From NCBI RefSeq assembly GCF_051622035.1, contig NC_135359.1:18995501-19059500 (forward strand): a stretch of 64,000 bases of DNA, written 5' to 3'. The notes under the pieces were generated by a model, which saw only the letters and a list, made by a program, of their open reading frames with translations, did no database searches and was not told the origin of the DNA. The position numbers were made by a program, and so were the translations under genes. Source of the stretch: Arctopsyche grandis. Taxonomy: Eukaryota > Arthropoda > Insecta > Trichoptera > Hydropsychidae. Positions 1 to 11,762 of this stretch are shown in pieces (positions within the stretch are counted from its first letter, which is position 1; every line of letters begins with the position of its first letter).

Positions 1-3000
1 TTGTTGCTTGCTGCTGCTGCTGTTGCTGCTATCGTAAAACGGCTCCTGCGGCAATTATAATTACCGGCCGCGATGATATCCACATGGTCCTTTTGTGGCC
101 ACCACGCCCTAACGAAGACGGGTAGCAGGCCCAACATTCGATTTAATAACCATGGACCAAAACTCGAAACCCATTCATTTGCAGCGTCTTCATCGTAGCA
201 ATCGTGCCAGATATTAACTCTGCCTCTTTCGACAAACGCCTCGCTTGCACAATACTACAAATGGCTTGATTGGAAAGAAGTATTCGGCGTAAACAAACCA
301 TTGAGACATCGATTCAATACTCAATATCGATGTTATCAAAGTCATTTGAGAAAATACATAGTATACATACGTATAATGACTAGGGCTAGTCGCCTAAAAT
401 TTAAAAAATACAAAAGTTAAATTACAATAAATTCAAATCGTTGTCCATATTGATATTGTCCACTCGGATTAGCGTATTTCAAAAACCGGTATCGGCCCTA
501 TCTGAGATAGCGGTAGTGGTAGTGGATCGTTATGGCATGGTCCACCGCGTCGTTCGCTTGCACAGACTCGCCATATCAATTCTATTACCTTCACTATAGG
601 CACTCCGTCGAAAACAAAACATTTTTTAATTTACTCGTCTCTTCAAGCATTTATGTAATTTTCACTGAGAATATTCTAATTTGTGTCCATCATTCTGAAC
701 TATTTATTAAATTATACATAGGTTTTTGAGTATGTAAAAATATGGCAAGGGACTCGGCTCGCGAAACGATTCCCCCAGAACAAATCAGTGCGAAGCGCGC
801 GGAAACAAATAAAGCGGCCTTTGAACTTTAATGTTCGACAAATCATTCAGAAGATCAACTTTTGAAAACGAACAATATTTTATTAAGAAATTTAGGCTAC
901 TTACGATATTTATGCTAACATAGAAATGATTAAGCGGATACAATTAAAATCTCTTTCGGGGGCCAAACCTCGCAAAATGGAATTTAGGAAGGAATGTCTT
1001 GCGAACGGTAAAGGTGAAACTAATAAAAACCATGTAAAAATTATACTCGTCACTTCAAGACAGATTATTATAATTCAAAAATTCAAAATATTTACATTTT
1101 TTTTTCATACTTAGTCCCCTGTTTTAAAAGTCACGGCACGCTACTGCTCAATACCAATTTATTGTAGGTATAGAAAGGCAAAACTCTTTTTTTTCTTTAA
1201 AGTGTATTTGATTATGTAGTTCTTTCCAACTCAATATACATAGGTACTAAAAATCGTTAAAAGAATTAAATCAATATTTCGACTTTAATCGTAGTTGTAC
1301 CTAAATATATTCATGAACCCAACTACAGTAGCAATCTCAGCTACTGAATAAGTTTATACATAATTAGATGTATCCAATTCATAAAGCAGTTCAATTATAT
1401 TGTAGTAAAATAACAAGGTACGGCGCCGATGCTTTCGGGTCATCGTTCGATTTAAAATCATTATGATCGGTGATGAAAATTTGATCCAAGGGTTGTTATG
1501 TACATATGTACAGCGAGAGAGATGCTTAATCGCATCCAGCTAGTGGACTTGTTACATTTTGGCTCGGAACCAATTTCAATAATATCTCTCGAAAGTGATT
1601 CGGCTACCGTGTGTAACGTTACGAATGGATAATCTCCGTTTTTTGGTACAAGAGGACTACCCGTCAAGATTTATCTTCGTTTTTTCCTCCGCGTATTCGA
1701 TGCGCCTCTCTAACATAATACGAGTGCGTTCCCTTTTGACTGTTTATTTTATGGGAATGAAATACTACGTAGTGGGCAATTCGGCCGATTTAATACGAAA
1801 CTGACGATTCTGTGATTTTTTCTGCGATGCAAAACCCCATTTACCAATGACCACAAATCAATATTCGCCATCGAAACAGTGCATTGCGGTTGTTTCGTCG
1901 GATCATAAAACAAATTACTCTGTGGTTAAAGGATGAGACCAGAGGCAATTTTGGTTTGCAGCGTATCACCGGTAGCCACCTCGACTATTAAAAACTTGCC
2001 GACTTCTTCTCGTACGAAAAAATGACTGAGATACGCAGACGAGCAAATCGAAATCAACGATCGAAACGTTGATGATGTCGACGCGGTCGGAAAGGATAAT
2101 TGCTCGCCTCGGAGTAATCATAAGATCAATCAATGATCAAAAAGTCTACGGATAATAATCATCGGAGTCCACTCCGGATGATGAATGCACGTTGTGAGAT
2201 GAAATTATCACGCGCTTTGAACGCGCATGTTTTCATATGCTGTGATTAGAATAGATTAGTGTTTAGATGCGCGACGTATCCTTTTAATTTTCGGTTAAAT
2301 CATCATTGAGTGTTGATTGTGGTTCAAATTAAAAATGCTCGCTTGTGTCGCTTTTCAAATTAAAATGATTTATTGTAATGACGAAATTCGTTAAGCGCTA
2401 ATTGACTCCGAACTTAAAGCTACCTGTTCTTCTCAGTTTAGCTTAAAATAAATTAACCAATAGAGTTGCCTGGGATGAAACAGATCAGTAGTTATAAAAA
2501 ATGGGAAAAAATTTTAACCGCATATGTTTTGATATGACTTTGAATAAAGTCAAAACCTTTGATTGACTCATTGAAAGACTCCCACAAATGTGAATCATAA
2601 TGTATTTCTATCTTCATAGGGAACTCCTCAGTGTAAGTATTTGAATACATGATCCAATATGGAGTTCCATATTGGATCATAAGGAATGATTATGCAAATT
2701 TTTATTCCCGTTTAATCAAACGGTGGGGAAGTGTATATGAAATATACTACACGCTGACATTATATTTATTATGCCTATACAGATATGAACGGTATAAAAT
2801 AAATAAATGAAAAAACAGGTTAGTTGAATGAAATGGCACATACGGGTTCGATCGCTCTCGGTTCGAGTTCACCCACGCACCGTTCTTGACGCACAAATTT
2901 ATTTGCAACGGATTCATATGCACTTACGCATACAAATGTGCAATTTTCGAAGAGGCAACCGGAATAGGCTCGCGTGCGTTTCGGATCATCTTCGCTTACA

Positions 3001-4337
3001 CGTAGTACGTCTACCGTAAAATGGACATTGTGCCGAGACCACTTCGAACGGAGACGGAATTAAAATAAGTACAGTTATTATTGTAATTTAGTGTGACAGT
3101 CGACGCACAGTTGACATTCAAGCCTAATCTCTCTCAGTCCGAGTACGTGCAGGCGCACGTGTGATGAACAATGGACACAGAATGAGCGTGGCCAAAGACA
3201 CGGCTACCGTGGACCTCTTTAGAGACGGACACGCGGTAATCCGTTGACAATTTGGACAAAATATGTTTATCTTTTTGTCTATTTTGTCGAAGACGTATAT
3301 TCATTAACAATAGGGACTGTTTTCAATGAAACATTAGTTGCAGCTTGCGTTATGGACGGTTTCCTACGTACATATGTACAATTAGGCCGGAGCGAAAACT
3401 CTCGTGAAAAACTTTTGTCGTATCAAATTTAAGCTAAATTTAAAAAATCATTTTTTTTTTAAACAATGTCCCTTGCTTCCAACCAATCGATTTATCTCGA
3501 CAAAATTTCGAAAAAGTGAGTTTTTTTCATATACATATGTACATATGTATCTCTTTTTTGAGAATAGTTTTATTACTAAAAAAAACATAAACATATTCAC
3601 ATATCTATTGAAGTTTATTTGGGTCGATTATGAAAAGTTTCGACTGATTAACGAGAATTCAAAGTTACAAAGTGACCAAACAAAGCGTGAAATTTACGAA
3701 TTGTATGAAAATATAAGCAGACCAAATTGACTTATTTTGACCCAAAATGTCATGCTTTATAAATATTGCACTCTATCCATGTTGTCAACAGTCCATAAGT
3801 TCACTTATCAATGTGTGCACTTGTAGAAGTGTTCAACAGTTGTGTGTTTAATAGTCATGTATTCAGTTGTCTGGTCACGGTAATACATTGGCAAAATTGA
3901 AGATTTCTAGTTCTTATACAAGCTATTTATAAAGTCTAAGTTATCTAGATGAATGCTTCACACGAGATCATAAATATATGTATGTACATGCATATGTATT
4001 TATTTGAATGCAATACGAGCATATGTATGTACATACATATATTACCAAATTAACAAAAGTTTATAAAAATATGCTGTGGGAAATATCACAGATTTGTGTA
4101 ATATACAGATCATGGAAAATATGGGAAAATTTTACGAATTATTTTGAAGAATCATTACTCTTAGATATTCATCATCTCAAACTCTCTAGTAGGTACATAT
4201 ATATGTACATAGGTACTGTCTAGCAATTTTGGTTCAAAACAATATTGCTTAAAATCAACTTAAAACTGAAACGTTGTCATAGAGAAGTTCGGAGTTTTGA
4301 CCTTTCTTATTGGGAATATACTTATAACTTATAACTT
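1..4337. other. noncoding DNA, intron or upstream region of the 5.3-kb exon
   Basis: No convincing exon is visible on either strand. The stretch begins with a short GCT/TGC-rich tract (about 1-34). At 2649-2680 there is a perfect 15-bp inverted repeat with a 2-nt loop. From 3.5 kb onward there are scattered TACATATGTA-type palindromes. The open frames here are short, AT-rich and without family resemblance. At least the 3' part must be intron, because the exon starting at 5305 has a clear splice acceptor. Confidence 0.5.
2649..2680. repeat. perfect short hairpin
   Basis: The arms 2649-2663 and 2666-2680 are perfect 15-bp reverse complements (ATGATCCAATATGGA) separated by GT. No terminal repeats or target duplication are visible around it, so its origin is unknown. 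Confidence 0.7.
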
Positions 4338-4670
4338 AGAAGATCATCACCATCATTATTCTCAGCCATTCACCATCCACTGCTTGATGGCCTATACAAC
4401 ACGCTTCGACTCGTCTCTGTTTTACACAACTCTCATCCATCTCACCCCACACATTTTCTTAATTTCATCTACCCATCTTCCTTGCGGTCTTCGTTTTGCC
4501 TTTTAACATTCTCTCGGGTACCATTCTAGCACTTTTTGTGTCCAACTTTCGTCCATTCTTCTATCCACGTGACCCGTCCATTTCCATTTCAATCTCTTCA
4601 TTCCATCCACTACATACACTACCTTAATATCTTGACATTCAATGTTTTCACATCCATACGTCGCAAATGA
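4338..4670 (-). mobile_element. 5'-truncated RTE-type retrotransposon relic
   Basis: Read on the minus strand, this matches the last ~330 bp of the intact element at 7.7-10.7 kb. It runs from the codons for the YGCE(T/N)W region through the GHV(A/D)RRMDE region and the 'cagtggatgg'-like end to a (GAT)n tail at 4340-4355. The frame is broken: a peptide ending WKWTGHVDRRMDESWTQKVL survives in one frame only. It is a dead-on-arrival copy. Confidence 0.9.
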
Positions 4671-5304
4671 CATTAATCGAAGGTCTTTTTTGATAATAAA
4701 TACAAATTGAAAAATAATTATATACTTTTTATTTGGATTATTTAATCTGGTATTACTTAAAAATAATAGTTCAAATTCAATATTGAAATTCGGAGACTCG
4801 AATGGTTCAATATTGTTTATGTTTGTACTATAATCAAATGACACATTTCAAAACAGCACGATGTATACATACATATGTAGAAAGCATTCAAATTTAGATT
4901 TGATTCATACTCGTGATATGGCCAATTAATCCGTATTAAATGAAACATATGTACATAGTATGCACATATTTACACGCTAAAATAAATACGACGTAAATAT
5001 AATGCAATTATTTGTCACGCATAAATCATGCAAAATTTGATATATAATGATAAGATCAAAGGAACCGATACATATCTAGCAGAAAAATTTATTTGTACTG
5101 ATATAATGATATAAAGATAAATGAGATACATGTACATACTATGTATTTATATGAGATACACTCATAAATAAAGTATATCATATATGTAGATGTACATACA
5201 TACATATATAGATCTTATTTATTTTGAATAGATATTTTATCTTGTTTAGAGACTTTTCCGTGAGTTTGTTTCCAAATTAATTTATGTTTTCTTTCATATT
5301 TCAG

Positions 5305-6066
5305 GAAATCGAAGATTTAGGAAGAACATCGAGTGAAAAATCAATATGGCGATCTATTCTTGAGACGATACTCTACTTGAAACCAAAAGCTTTAACGCCT
5401 TCACTGAACAGAAAATCAGTTTCTATGTTCAATCTACCCACAGAACCGTTGCCGAGATCGGATCAAGCTGTTCACAGTCGATCCTTGTCATCTAGTCAAA
5501 CCAACTTCATCCAAAATCGATCCAGATTTGACTCGAGTGGAGAGAAAAGCTGCAGCAATTGTTCCATATCTGTAGGCTCATACTCTAGCTTCGAGCGCAA
5601 CTTGAACGATCCTTTAGAAAACGACATGCCTGGTTCAAGAAGACACAGTTTCAGCACTCAACGTCCCCAAAGACACAGAACCTCAACAGAACGTGAAAAT
5701 GGAAACTGCTCTTCAGAGCTAAGAAGAAGATCCCGATCATTCAGCGCCACTGGAAATGGAAGTACGTCGCGCAGGGAAGTACATTTTGAAAATGATGAAA
5801 TAGACTTGGACCCATATTTGTCTACTCCATACAACGAACAGTGGAATAAGAAACATTACGAATGCGAGACATTTGAAAAACCCCAATTGAATCTACGACT
5901 GAAGAAAAAACATTTAGGCCCCGTCGGAAAAATGAATTGGTTGGAGATTCCGAAAAAATGCACGCTGTCAGATGATGATGACATCACTCCGGAAGCGAAA
6001 TATTTAGGAATGACCAACAATGACAACATGTTCAAGAGAAACGACAACTACAAGATGCATCAATGA
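5305..6066 (+). CDS. terminal coding exon of an unrecognised Ser/Arg-rich protein
   Basis: The exon starts after a pyrimidine-rich acceptor ending in TTTCAG at 5304, in phase 0, and stays open for 253 codons to TGA at 6064-6066. AATAAA follows at 6075. The peptide is hydrophilic and likely disordered. It starts EIEDLGRTSSEKS, has a short hydrophobic segment (IWRSILETILYLK), then several basophilic-kinase-like RRxS sites (RRHSFS, RRRSRSFS), then a charged tail with DDDDIT. No enzyme motif or membrane segment is seen. Base composition is GC-richer than its flanks, which supports real coding. Upstream exons must lie left of the window or in its first 5 kb; none could be found. I do not recognise the family. 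It is probably a cytoplasmic, phospho-regulated C-terminal region. Confidence 0.8.
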   Translation, partial: EIEDLGRTSSEKSIWRSILETILYLKPKALTPSLNRKSVSMFNLPTEPLPRSDQAVHSRSLSSSQTNFIQNRSRFDSSGEKSCSNCSISVGSYSSFERNLNDPLENDMPGSRRHSFSTQRPQRHRTSTERENGNCSSELRRRSRSFSATGNGSTSRREVHFENDEIDLDPYLSTPYNEQWNKKHYECETFEKPQLNLRLKKKHLGPVGKMNWLEIPKKCTLSDDDDITPEAKYLGMTNNDNMFKRNDNYKMHQ

Positions 6067-6074
6067 ATCTCGAT

Positions 6075-6080
6075 AATAAA
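6075..6080 (+). terminator. polyadenylation signal AATAAA
   Basis: A canonical AATAAA lies 8 nt after the stop codon of the exon ending at 6066. The sequence then becomes very AT-rich, so later signals are possible. Confidence 0.5.
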
Positions 6081-7602
6081 TACACTAGATAGAAATATAA
6101 TGTATAACATATGTAATATACATTCCGAATCATAATTAAGCTACTTTTACTTTAAGTATTTTTAAAATATGTAAAAATTTGTTTTTCTAATGAAAAATAG
6201 ATGATTCAGAAAATCGTCGACGGACGATGAAACAAGAGGAAGAAGACTTAGCGGAAATATTTCATATTGGAGTATTTTATATGACGAGTCCTTTGTATGA
6301 GAAAATCTTTTAAATTTTCTTGCTTCTCAATTGAATATATTTTTTGAATATATTATAAGATATATTTTAAATTTATCATATTAATCATAATTCAATGATG
6401 CATCAATGTTGTCTCATTATCGCACAGTCAATTGCTCAATAATAGTTTTTTTTTTTATCTGGAAAAAAGCGGAAAAGCATTTCAAATCAATTATTCAATT
6501 GTTTGAAAGCGACAAATAAGATCGTTCATTATTTAACAAGGATATCTTAAAAAAATAAAATTAATTAATTAATGATTACAGTTCATTGTAGTATTTCGAT
6601 ATGGTGATTGTTGTAAGACGCAGATAAAATACAAGATAATATTAAGCATAATAATACATCATTATAATTTTATATTTTTTTTAATATTGAAAATATTATT
6701 TTATATATTACATACATAGGTATATGTAAATGTATGTATGGATGATTCATCGAGCCCCTATGCTAAATGTAATAAAAGTGTTTTAGCAATTCATTATTGT
6801 ACATACGACCGAAGGTGAGAGCCATCATTAATAATGGTCACTTCCGTAATACCTATTTGCAAAAATAATAGGTACTGTTAGCAAACGGCAGATGTTTGTG
6901 ACTTACTTACATTACATTATTCTATTCGTACGTTAACCCCTAACTATCCATCCACCCAATGTAATAAATGTACATTGTACAATAATATTATAAATTTTTT
7001 GTATGTATGTATTATCTACCTACTATATACGTAATAAATAAAAAGTGCATCTATATTATTGGGTTTGTTTAATACCTTAAATATTCAATATTGATTTTAT
7101 TATATAAACAACTGCAGAGTTATCTGTTTATACTGGACAATTAACGTTTTTTATTCGACTAGCCTTTCGTATGATATCCTACGTGACCGTTCAACCGTTA
7201 CGGTCACATTGCAGATAATAATTTAAAATGATTAAGATAATTGCTACATCCTCAGGAGAATAAAAAAATATACTTACGTACATAAATACATGGAAAAAAT
7301 GTAAACTTAAGGTTCATTTATACTATCATAGCACAAACTGTCAACAGCACGTAAACGACAGTATGAAAATATTATTTAGTACATGCTATATGGATACGTT
7401 CATATGTTCTAAAATATGTACGTGGTGTATACGTAACAGCAGTAACCGACACGATCTATTCACGAGTGATGTGACGTCGTAGAGGCAAGTGCACCCGTAC
7501 TAATGAAAGTGCTGTCATGCGCATATGAAAATTTTCGGAAACGTCATATTTATTCGACAATACGACGCAAGCAATATTACGCCATATTGTCGTGATTCGA
7601 AA

Positions 7603-7605
<3 letters not shown>
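6081..7605. other. 3' UTR/intergenic AT-rich DNA
   Basis: No open frame or recognisable element was seen. The stretch is AT-rich with scattered TATGTA repeats. Its left part may be the 3' UTR of the preceding exon. Confidence 0.5.

Positions 7606-7695
<90 letters not shown>
7606..7695. repeat. (AT)45 microsatellite
   Basis: An uninterrupted alternating AT run of about 90 bp. It sits immediately left of the 5' end of the RTE-type element, so it may mark or overlap the insertion site. An open frame of repeated Ile-Tyr through it is an artefact of the repeat. Confidence 0.97.
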
Positions 7696-7697
<2 letters not shown>

Positions 7698-7699
7698 AA

Positions 7700-10600
7700 G
7701 TGATACCTAGGATGACTATCTGTCAAAGCTGACCACAGAGAAGAGTCTATGGCGGTAAGAACTCACTCCTTGAATGGAAATCTCTCTCAAGTACCGCCTT
7801 TTTTCTCAACACATCTTGGATAAATGCGAGAAAAATAATATCCAAACCTCCAACAAGGTAAGAGTGACGATGGATGATAGCTTAGCTAATAGAAACCTGT
7901 ATTTAGCCACGTACAATGTAAGAACGTTATCGAGTGAAGGAAGTGTGCTTGCATTAGAGAATGAATTAGAAAATATCAAATGGGATATAATAGGACTTAG
8001 TGAAGTAAGACGAAAACAGCAAAACCAAATAATCCTAAAAAGTGGTAACTGTCTCTACTGGAGAGGGCTACCAAATGGTAGAATAGGAGGAGTAGGGTTT
8101 CTTATCAATAAGAGAATAGAAAGAAATATTATAGAAATAAGCGACATATCGGAACGTATATGCTATATAGTATTAAGAATCTCGAGCAGGTACACTTGTC
8201 AAATCTTCCAAGTGTACGCCCCCACATCTAGCCACCCAGACGAGGAAATAGAAGACTTCTACGAAAAAATACAGGACGCATACGATAATAGCCGTCACCA
8301 CTTTAAAATAATCATGGGCGACTTTAACGCAAAAATAGGACAAAAGGCAAATACTGAAAGAGCAGTAGGCAATTTTGGTACCGGCCAAAGAAACGACAGA
8401 GGCGATCGCCTCATAGAATTCGCAGAACACAACAGGCTCTTTATCACTAATTCATTTTTCAGGAAAAACACCAACAATAAGTGGACTTGGGAGAGTCCTA
8501 AAGGAGACAGAAACGAGATCGATTTCATCCTAACAAATGCCCTGCACTCCGTTAAAGACGTTAGTGTTTTAAGTAAAGTAGATATAGGTAGCGATCACAG
8601 ATTAGTCCGTGCCAAGATGGCCATTAATATAAATTGCGAACGTAGGAAATTAATAAAAGGATGCAGTAACTCTCCAGATTTCGCTCAACTAAGGTCTAGG
8701 AAAAAGGAATTCGAACTCGAACTTGGAAATCGATACGGGAAATTAAACCCAGAAGCAGACATCGAGGAATTGAACACTGTAATTAGTTCGGTTCTAACCT
8801 CAACAGGTAAGAAATTAGGTGGATTCAGGAAACAGATTAAATTAAGCAAAATTTCAGCGGAAACAAAAAACCTAATTAAGCATAAAAGGAATTTAGATAG
8901 GGATAATAATAAGCAAGAATACAATCTAGTAAATAAGGAAATTAAAAAGAGAATAGTCAGGGATGTCAAGGATTTTAACAGCAAGCTAATAGAAAATACC
9001 ATTAAGAATAACCGTAGCCTGAAAAAGTGCAAACAGGATCTTTTCTTAGGCAAAAACCAAATGATCGCAATCAGATCAGAGAGCGGAGTAATAATTAGGA
9101 ATAGAGAAGAAATCATAGACAGAGTTTACACGTTCTATGCAAAACTATACGAGAACGACAACGGCCAATTCCCCGCTCTGGAATCGACACACGGCCAAAG
9201 GGTTCCTGCAGTATTGCCTAGCGAAGTAGAGGCCGCGCTAAAAACTGCAAAGAACGGTAAATCCCCAGGGGAAGATAATATTCCCATTGACTTACTAAAA
9301 TGTGGCGGCCCCCCCCTAATTAATATCTTAGCTAGGCTTTTCAGCAAATGCATCCAGAACCAAGCTATACCAGAAGGATGGAATAACGCAACTATCATTT
9401 TAATACACAAAAAAGGCGACAAAAGCGATATCAAGAACTACCGACCCATTAGTCTACTTTCAGCGGTCTACAAGCTCTTCACGAAGGTTATTACAGAAAG
9501 GCTGAAGAATATCCTCGACGAGAACCAACCTGTAGAGCAGGCAGGGTTTAGGGCAAATTTCAGCACAATGGACCACCTCCAAGTAGTTGGCGAACTAATC
9601 GAGCGCGCCAACGAATATCAACGGCCATTGTGCCTAGGTTTCGTCGATTATGAGAAAGCCTTCGATACAGTTAGTCATAATGCAGTACTTAACGCTCTAA
9701 AAACACAGGGAGTGCCGGAACCCTATGTGGGACTGTTAGCTGCAATATATAAGAATGCCACAGCTTCGGTTAAAATTTTTTCAGGTACAGATAGATTTAG
9801 CATAGGAAAAGGAGTAAGACAAGGAGATACAATCTCGCCCAAGTTATTCAATGCGGTGCTTGAGGGAGTTTTCAGGAAATTGGATTGGGATACAGCCGGA
9901 GTAAGCATCAATGGTCGCTTTTTGAGTCACCTTCGGTTCGCAGACGATATAGTTTTAGTAGCTCGTGATTCAGCTGACCTACTCATCAGACTAACACAGC
10001 TGGACAGGGAAAGTAGAAAAGTAGGATTAAAAATTAACGTAGATAAGACTAAACTAATGTTCAATAGTTATTGCATGCCTGATAGCATCCCCTTAGATGA
10101 TAAACCAGTAGAAGTAGTAAATAATTATTTATATTTAGGTCAAATAATTGACATGTCTGGTAGTAAAAATGAAGAGATAAAGAGACGTATGAAATTAGGG
10201 TGGAGTGCATTTGGACGGATGAATGCTGTTTTTAAATCAAAAATGCCACTCTGCCTGAAGAAAAGGATCTTTGATCAATGCGTTTTGCCAGTGATGACGT
10301 ATGGATGTGAAACTTGGACACTGAACGCCAAGATGCAAAATAAAATCCAATGCACTCAAAGAAGTATGGAACGCTGTATGCTTGGCATAACGAGGAAAGA
10401 CAGGAAGCGGAACACGTGGGTGAGAAATATGACAAGGGTAGTGGACATAGTGGATAGAGTGAAGAGATTGAAATGGCAATGGGCGGGTCACGTAGCTAGG
10501 AGGATGGACGAAAGGTGGACAAAAGAAGTGCTTGAATGGTACCCGAGAGAAGGCAAAAGAGTAAAAGGAAGACCGCAAGGAAGATGGGTGAACGAAATTA

Positions 10601-10717
10601 GGAAAATGTGCGGAATGAGATGGATGAGTGTTGCGCAAAACAGAGACGAGTGGAAGCGTGTTGGAGAGGCCTTCATCCAGCAGTGGATGGCGAATGGCTG
10701 TAAATGATGATGATGAT
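7700..10717 (+). mobile_element. near full-length RTE-type non-LTR retrotransposon
   Basis: About 3.0 kb, made almost entirely of one open frame, with a very short 5' leader after the AT array and practically no 3' UTR. It ends in a (ATG)n tail (10704-10717). A single endonuclease+RT ORF with a short-repeat tail is typical of the RTE clade. The 5' boundary is not certain because no clear target duplication is visible. At least eight truncated 3' ends of the same family lie elsewhere in the window. Confidence 0.88.
7774..10707 (+). CDS. RTE-type endonuclease / reverse transcriptase polyprotein, intact
   Basis: A 977-residue uninterrupted ORF, within the usual size range for RTE-clade proteins. 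The N-terminal third is an APE-like endonuclease (exonuclease-endonuclease-phosphatase fold): N48 in TYNVRTL, E77 in GLSEVRR, D183 and N185 in GDFNAKIG, and D274-H275 in GSDHRLV. The middle is the reverse transcriptase: FVDYEKAFD with catalytic D625, GVRQGDTISP (motif B) and RFADD with D724-D725 (motif C). The C-terminal domain has YGCETWTL and WQWAGHVARRMDE, followed by an RPQGRWVNEI motif. All catalytic residues are present, so the copy could be functional. The protein would nick target DNA and prime reverse transcription there. The TGA stop is formed by the tail repeat itself. Hosts often annotate such ORFs as craniofacial-development-protein-2-like. Confidence 0.92.
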   Translation: MEISLKYRLFSQHILDKCEKNNIQTSNKVRVTMDDSLANRNLYLATYNVRTLSSEGSVLALENELENIKWDIIGLSEVRRKQQNQIILKSGNCLYWRGLPNGRIGGVGFLINKRIERNIIEISDISERICYIVLRISSRYTCQIFQVYAPTSSHPDEEIEDFYEKIQDAYDNSRHHFKIIMGDFNAKIGQKANTERAVGNFGTGQRNDRGDRLIEFAEHNRLFITNSFFRKNTNNKWTWESPKGDRNEIDFILTNALHSVKDVSVLSKVDIGSDHRLVRAKMAININCERRKLIKGCSNSPDFAQLRSRKKEFELELGNRYGKLNPEADIEELNTVISSVLTSTGKKLGGFRKQIKLSKISAETKNLIKHKRNLDRDNNKQEYNLVNKEIKKRIVRDVKDFNSKLIENTIKNNRSLKKCKQDLFLGKNQMIAIRSESGVIIRNREEIIDRVYTFYAKLYENDNGQFPALESTHGQRVPAVLPSEVEAALKTAKNGKSPGEDNIPIDLLKCGGPPLINILARLFSKCIQNQAIPEGWNNATIILIHKKGDKSDIKNYRPISLLSAVYKLFTKVITERLKNILDENQPVEQAGFRANFSTMDHLQVVGELIERANEYQRPLCLGFVDYEKAFDTVSHNAVLNALKTQGVPEPYVGLLAAIYKNATASVKIFSGTDRFSIGKGVRQGDTISPKLFNAVLEGVFRKLDWDTAGVSINGRFLSHLRFADDIVLVARDSADLLIRLTQLDRESRKVGLKINVDKTKLMFNSYCMPDSIPLDDKPVEVVNNYLYLGQIIDMSGSKNEEIKRRMKLGWSAFGRMNAVFKSKMPLCLKKRIFDQCVLPVMTYGCETWTLNAKMQNKIQCTQRSMERCMLGITRKDRKRNTWVRNMTRVVDIVDRVKRLKWQWAGHVARRMDERWTKEVLEWYPREGKRVKGRPQGRWVNEIRKMCGMRWMSVAQNRDEWKRVGEAFIQQWMANGCK

Positions 10718-10792
10718 ATATATGTATAAGCCAATTTTGCCTTTCACTCGTCAAAAACAAGTATGAAGTGCCGAAACGGGCGATGCTGTATA

Positions 10793-11100
10793 GGGTAAAC
10801 AGATTATTCCGTAATAATGGCGGATGAAACTTCCACTTATATTGATCACCAAACCGAGCAAAATGGCAAAGTATGAAAACGATCGGATAAGAGCCAAAAT
10901 TTTTCTTGGATAGTGATCGTAAGTGAAAGTAAGAAGAGGTTAGTAAAAAGCAATCTCGCGCAAGTCACTGAAATCTTGATCATGGAACATCTGGCACGAG
11001 TTCTAGTTTCGATTGATGGAGTTTTCGACTGCCAGATGTTCCGTGATCGAGATTTTAGTGAATTGCGCGAGATCGCTTTTTGCGGAATAATCACCAAACC
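10793..11100. mobile_element. MITE (GGGTAAACAG family), copy 1, carrying a nested insertion
   Basis: The left end GGGTAAACAGATTATTCCG mirrors the right end (CGGAATAATCACCAAACC). Inside is a long inverted repeat, about 52-bp arms at 10945-10996 and 11028-11079 with a ~31-bp spacer and few mismatches. The flanks GCTGTATA (10785-10792) and ACTGTACA (11101-11108) look like a decayed 8-bp target duplication. A second copy at 47474-47688 has a perfect 8-bp duplication. An 8-bp duplication is known for hAT, P and Merlin transposons; the termini do not decide among them. No transposase is encoded. Confidence 0.8.
10812..10944 (+). repeat. dispersed repeat B, nested in the MITE
   Basis: A ~133-bp segment starting TAATAATGGCGGATG and ending GAAGAGGTTAGT interrupts the left arm of the surrounding MITE. 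It is closely matched at 20911-21047 (+) and more weakly at 54786-54870 (-). No coding capacity and no clear terminal repeats. Confidence 0.75.
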
Positions 11101-11299
11101 ACTGTACAGTATGAATAAAAGTCGTCTTTTCCATGCAGTGATGTGCTGATCTGTTGACGCGCAGTTTTGGATAACATAAATAGACCTTAACTCATAATCG
11201 CCTATACATTTGTAAAAAGTTCGTATATGTATGTAAATTACAAAATTTTTCATTGAAACATATCTCATTTGAAACACATGCATAATTCAAAGCTAATGG

Positions 11300-11304
<5 letters not shown>

Positions 11305-11351
<47 letters not shown>

Positions 11352-11762
11352 TATATACCAGGAAGGCTTTACAGGTAAATCCCAATGCGCCTTCCTGGCC
11401 AATTACAAATACAAATGCAGCATTTTTTTATTATAAGTCGTTGAATTGCGAGACACTGAAAAAGCTCGCAAATCTTCACATCTATGAATTGTACATAAAT
11501 TTTTATTGTACATCCATCAAATTTCAAATAGTGGTGACATAGTAGGTAGGAAGGATTTTTAGCCAATTTTTTTTTTCCGGGAACCGTTTCAACAATGAAA
11601 TCAGAGAAAATTGGCAAACTCTGATAGGAAACGATCAACCTGGAGTCACAAATCCAGGTCTGACCAACAACATACTCTGAAAAATTCATTTTCATTCAGG
11701 GATAGAACCCGGCACCTTCTTGACGGTAAGCAGAAGCTTAACGTCCGAGCTATGCTGCTGGC
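11305..11762 (-). mobile_element. tRNA-derived SINE with long poly(A) tail
   Basis: On the minus strand the element begins at about 11762 with GCCAGCAGCATAGCTCGG, a tRNA-like head. It contains an A-box-like TAGCTCGGACG (11742-11752) and a B-box-like GGGTTCTATCCC (11699-11710). A ~350-bp body follows, with a 10-bp hairpin (CCAGGAAGGC/GCCTTCCTGG), and the element ends in a 44-nt A run (T on the plus strand, 11305-11348). This order of pol III boxes, body and A tail is that of a SINE. No clear target duplication was found, so the outer limits are approximate. Confidence 0.8.

Noticed and set aside
7525..7710. 61-codon ORF through the AT array
   Set aside because: Ile-Tyr repeat caused by the microsatellite.
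10237..10760. Long minus-strand frames opposite the RTE C-terminus
   Set aside because: They are antisense shadows of a coding region with clear RTE motifs on the plus strand.
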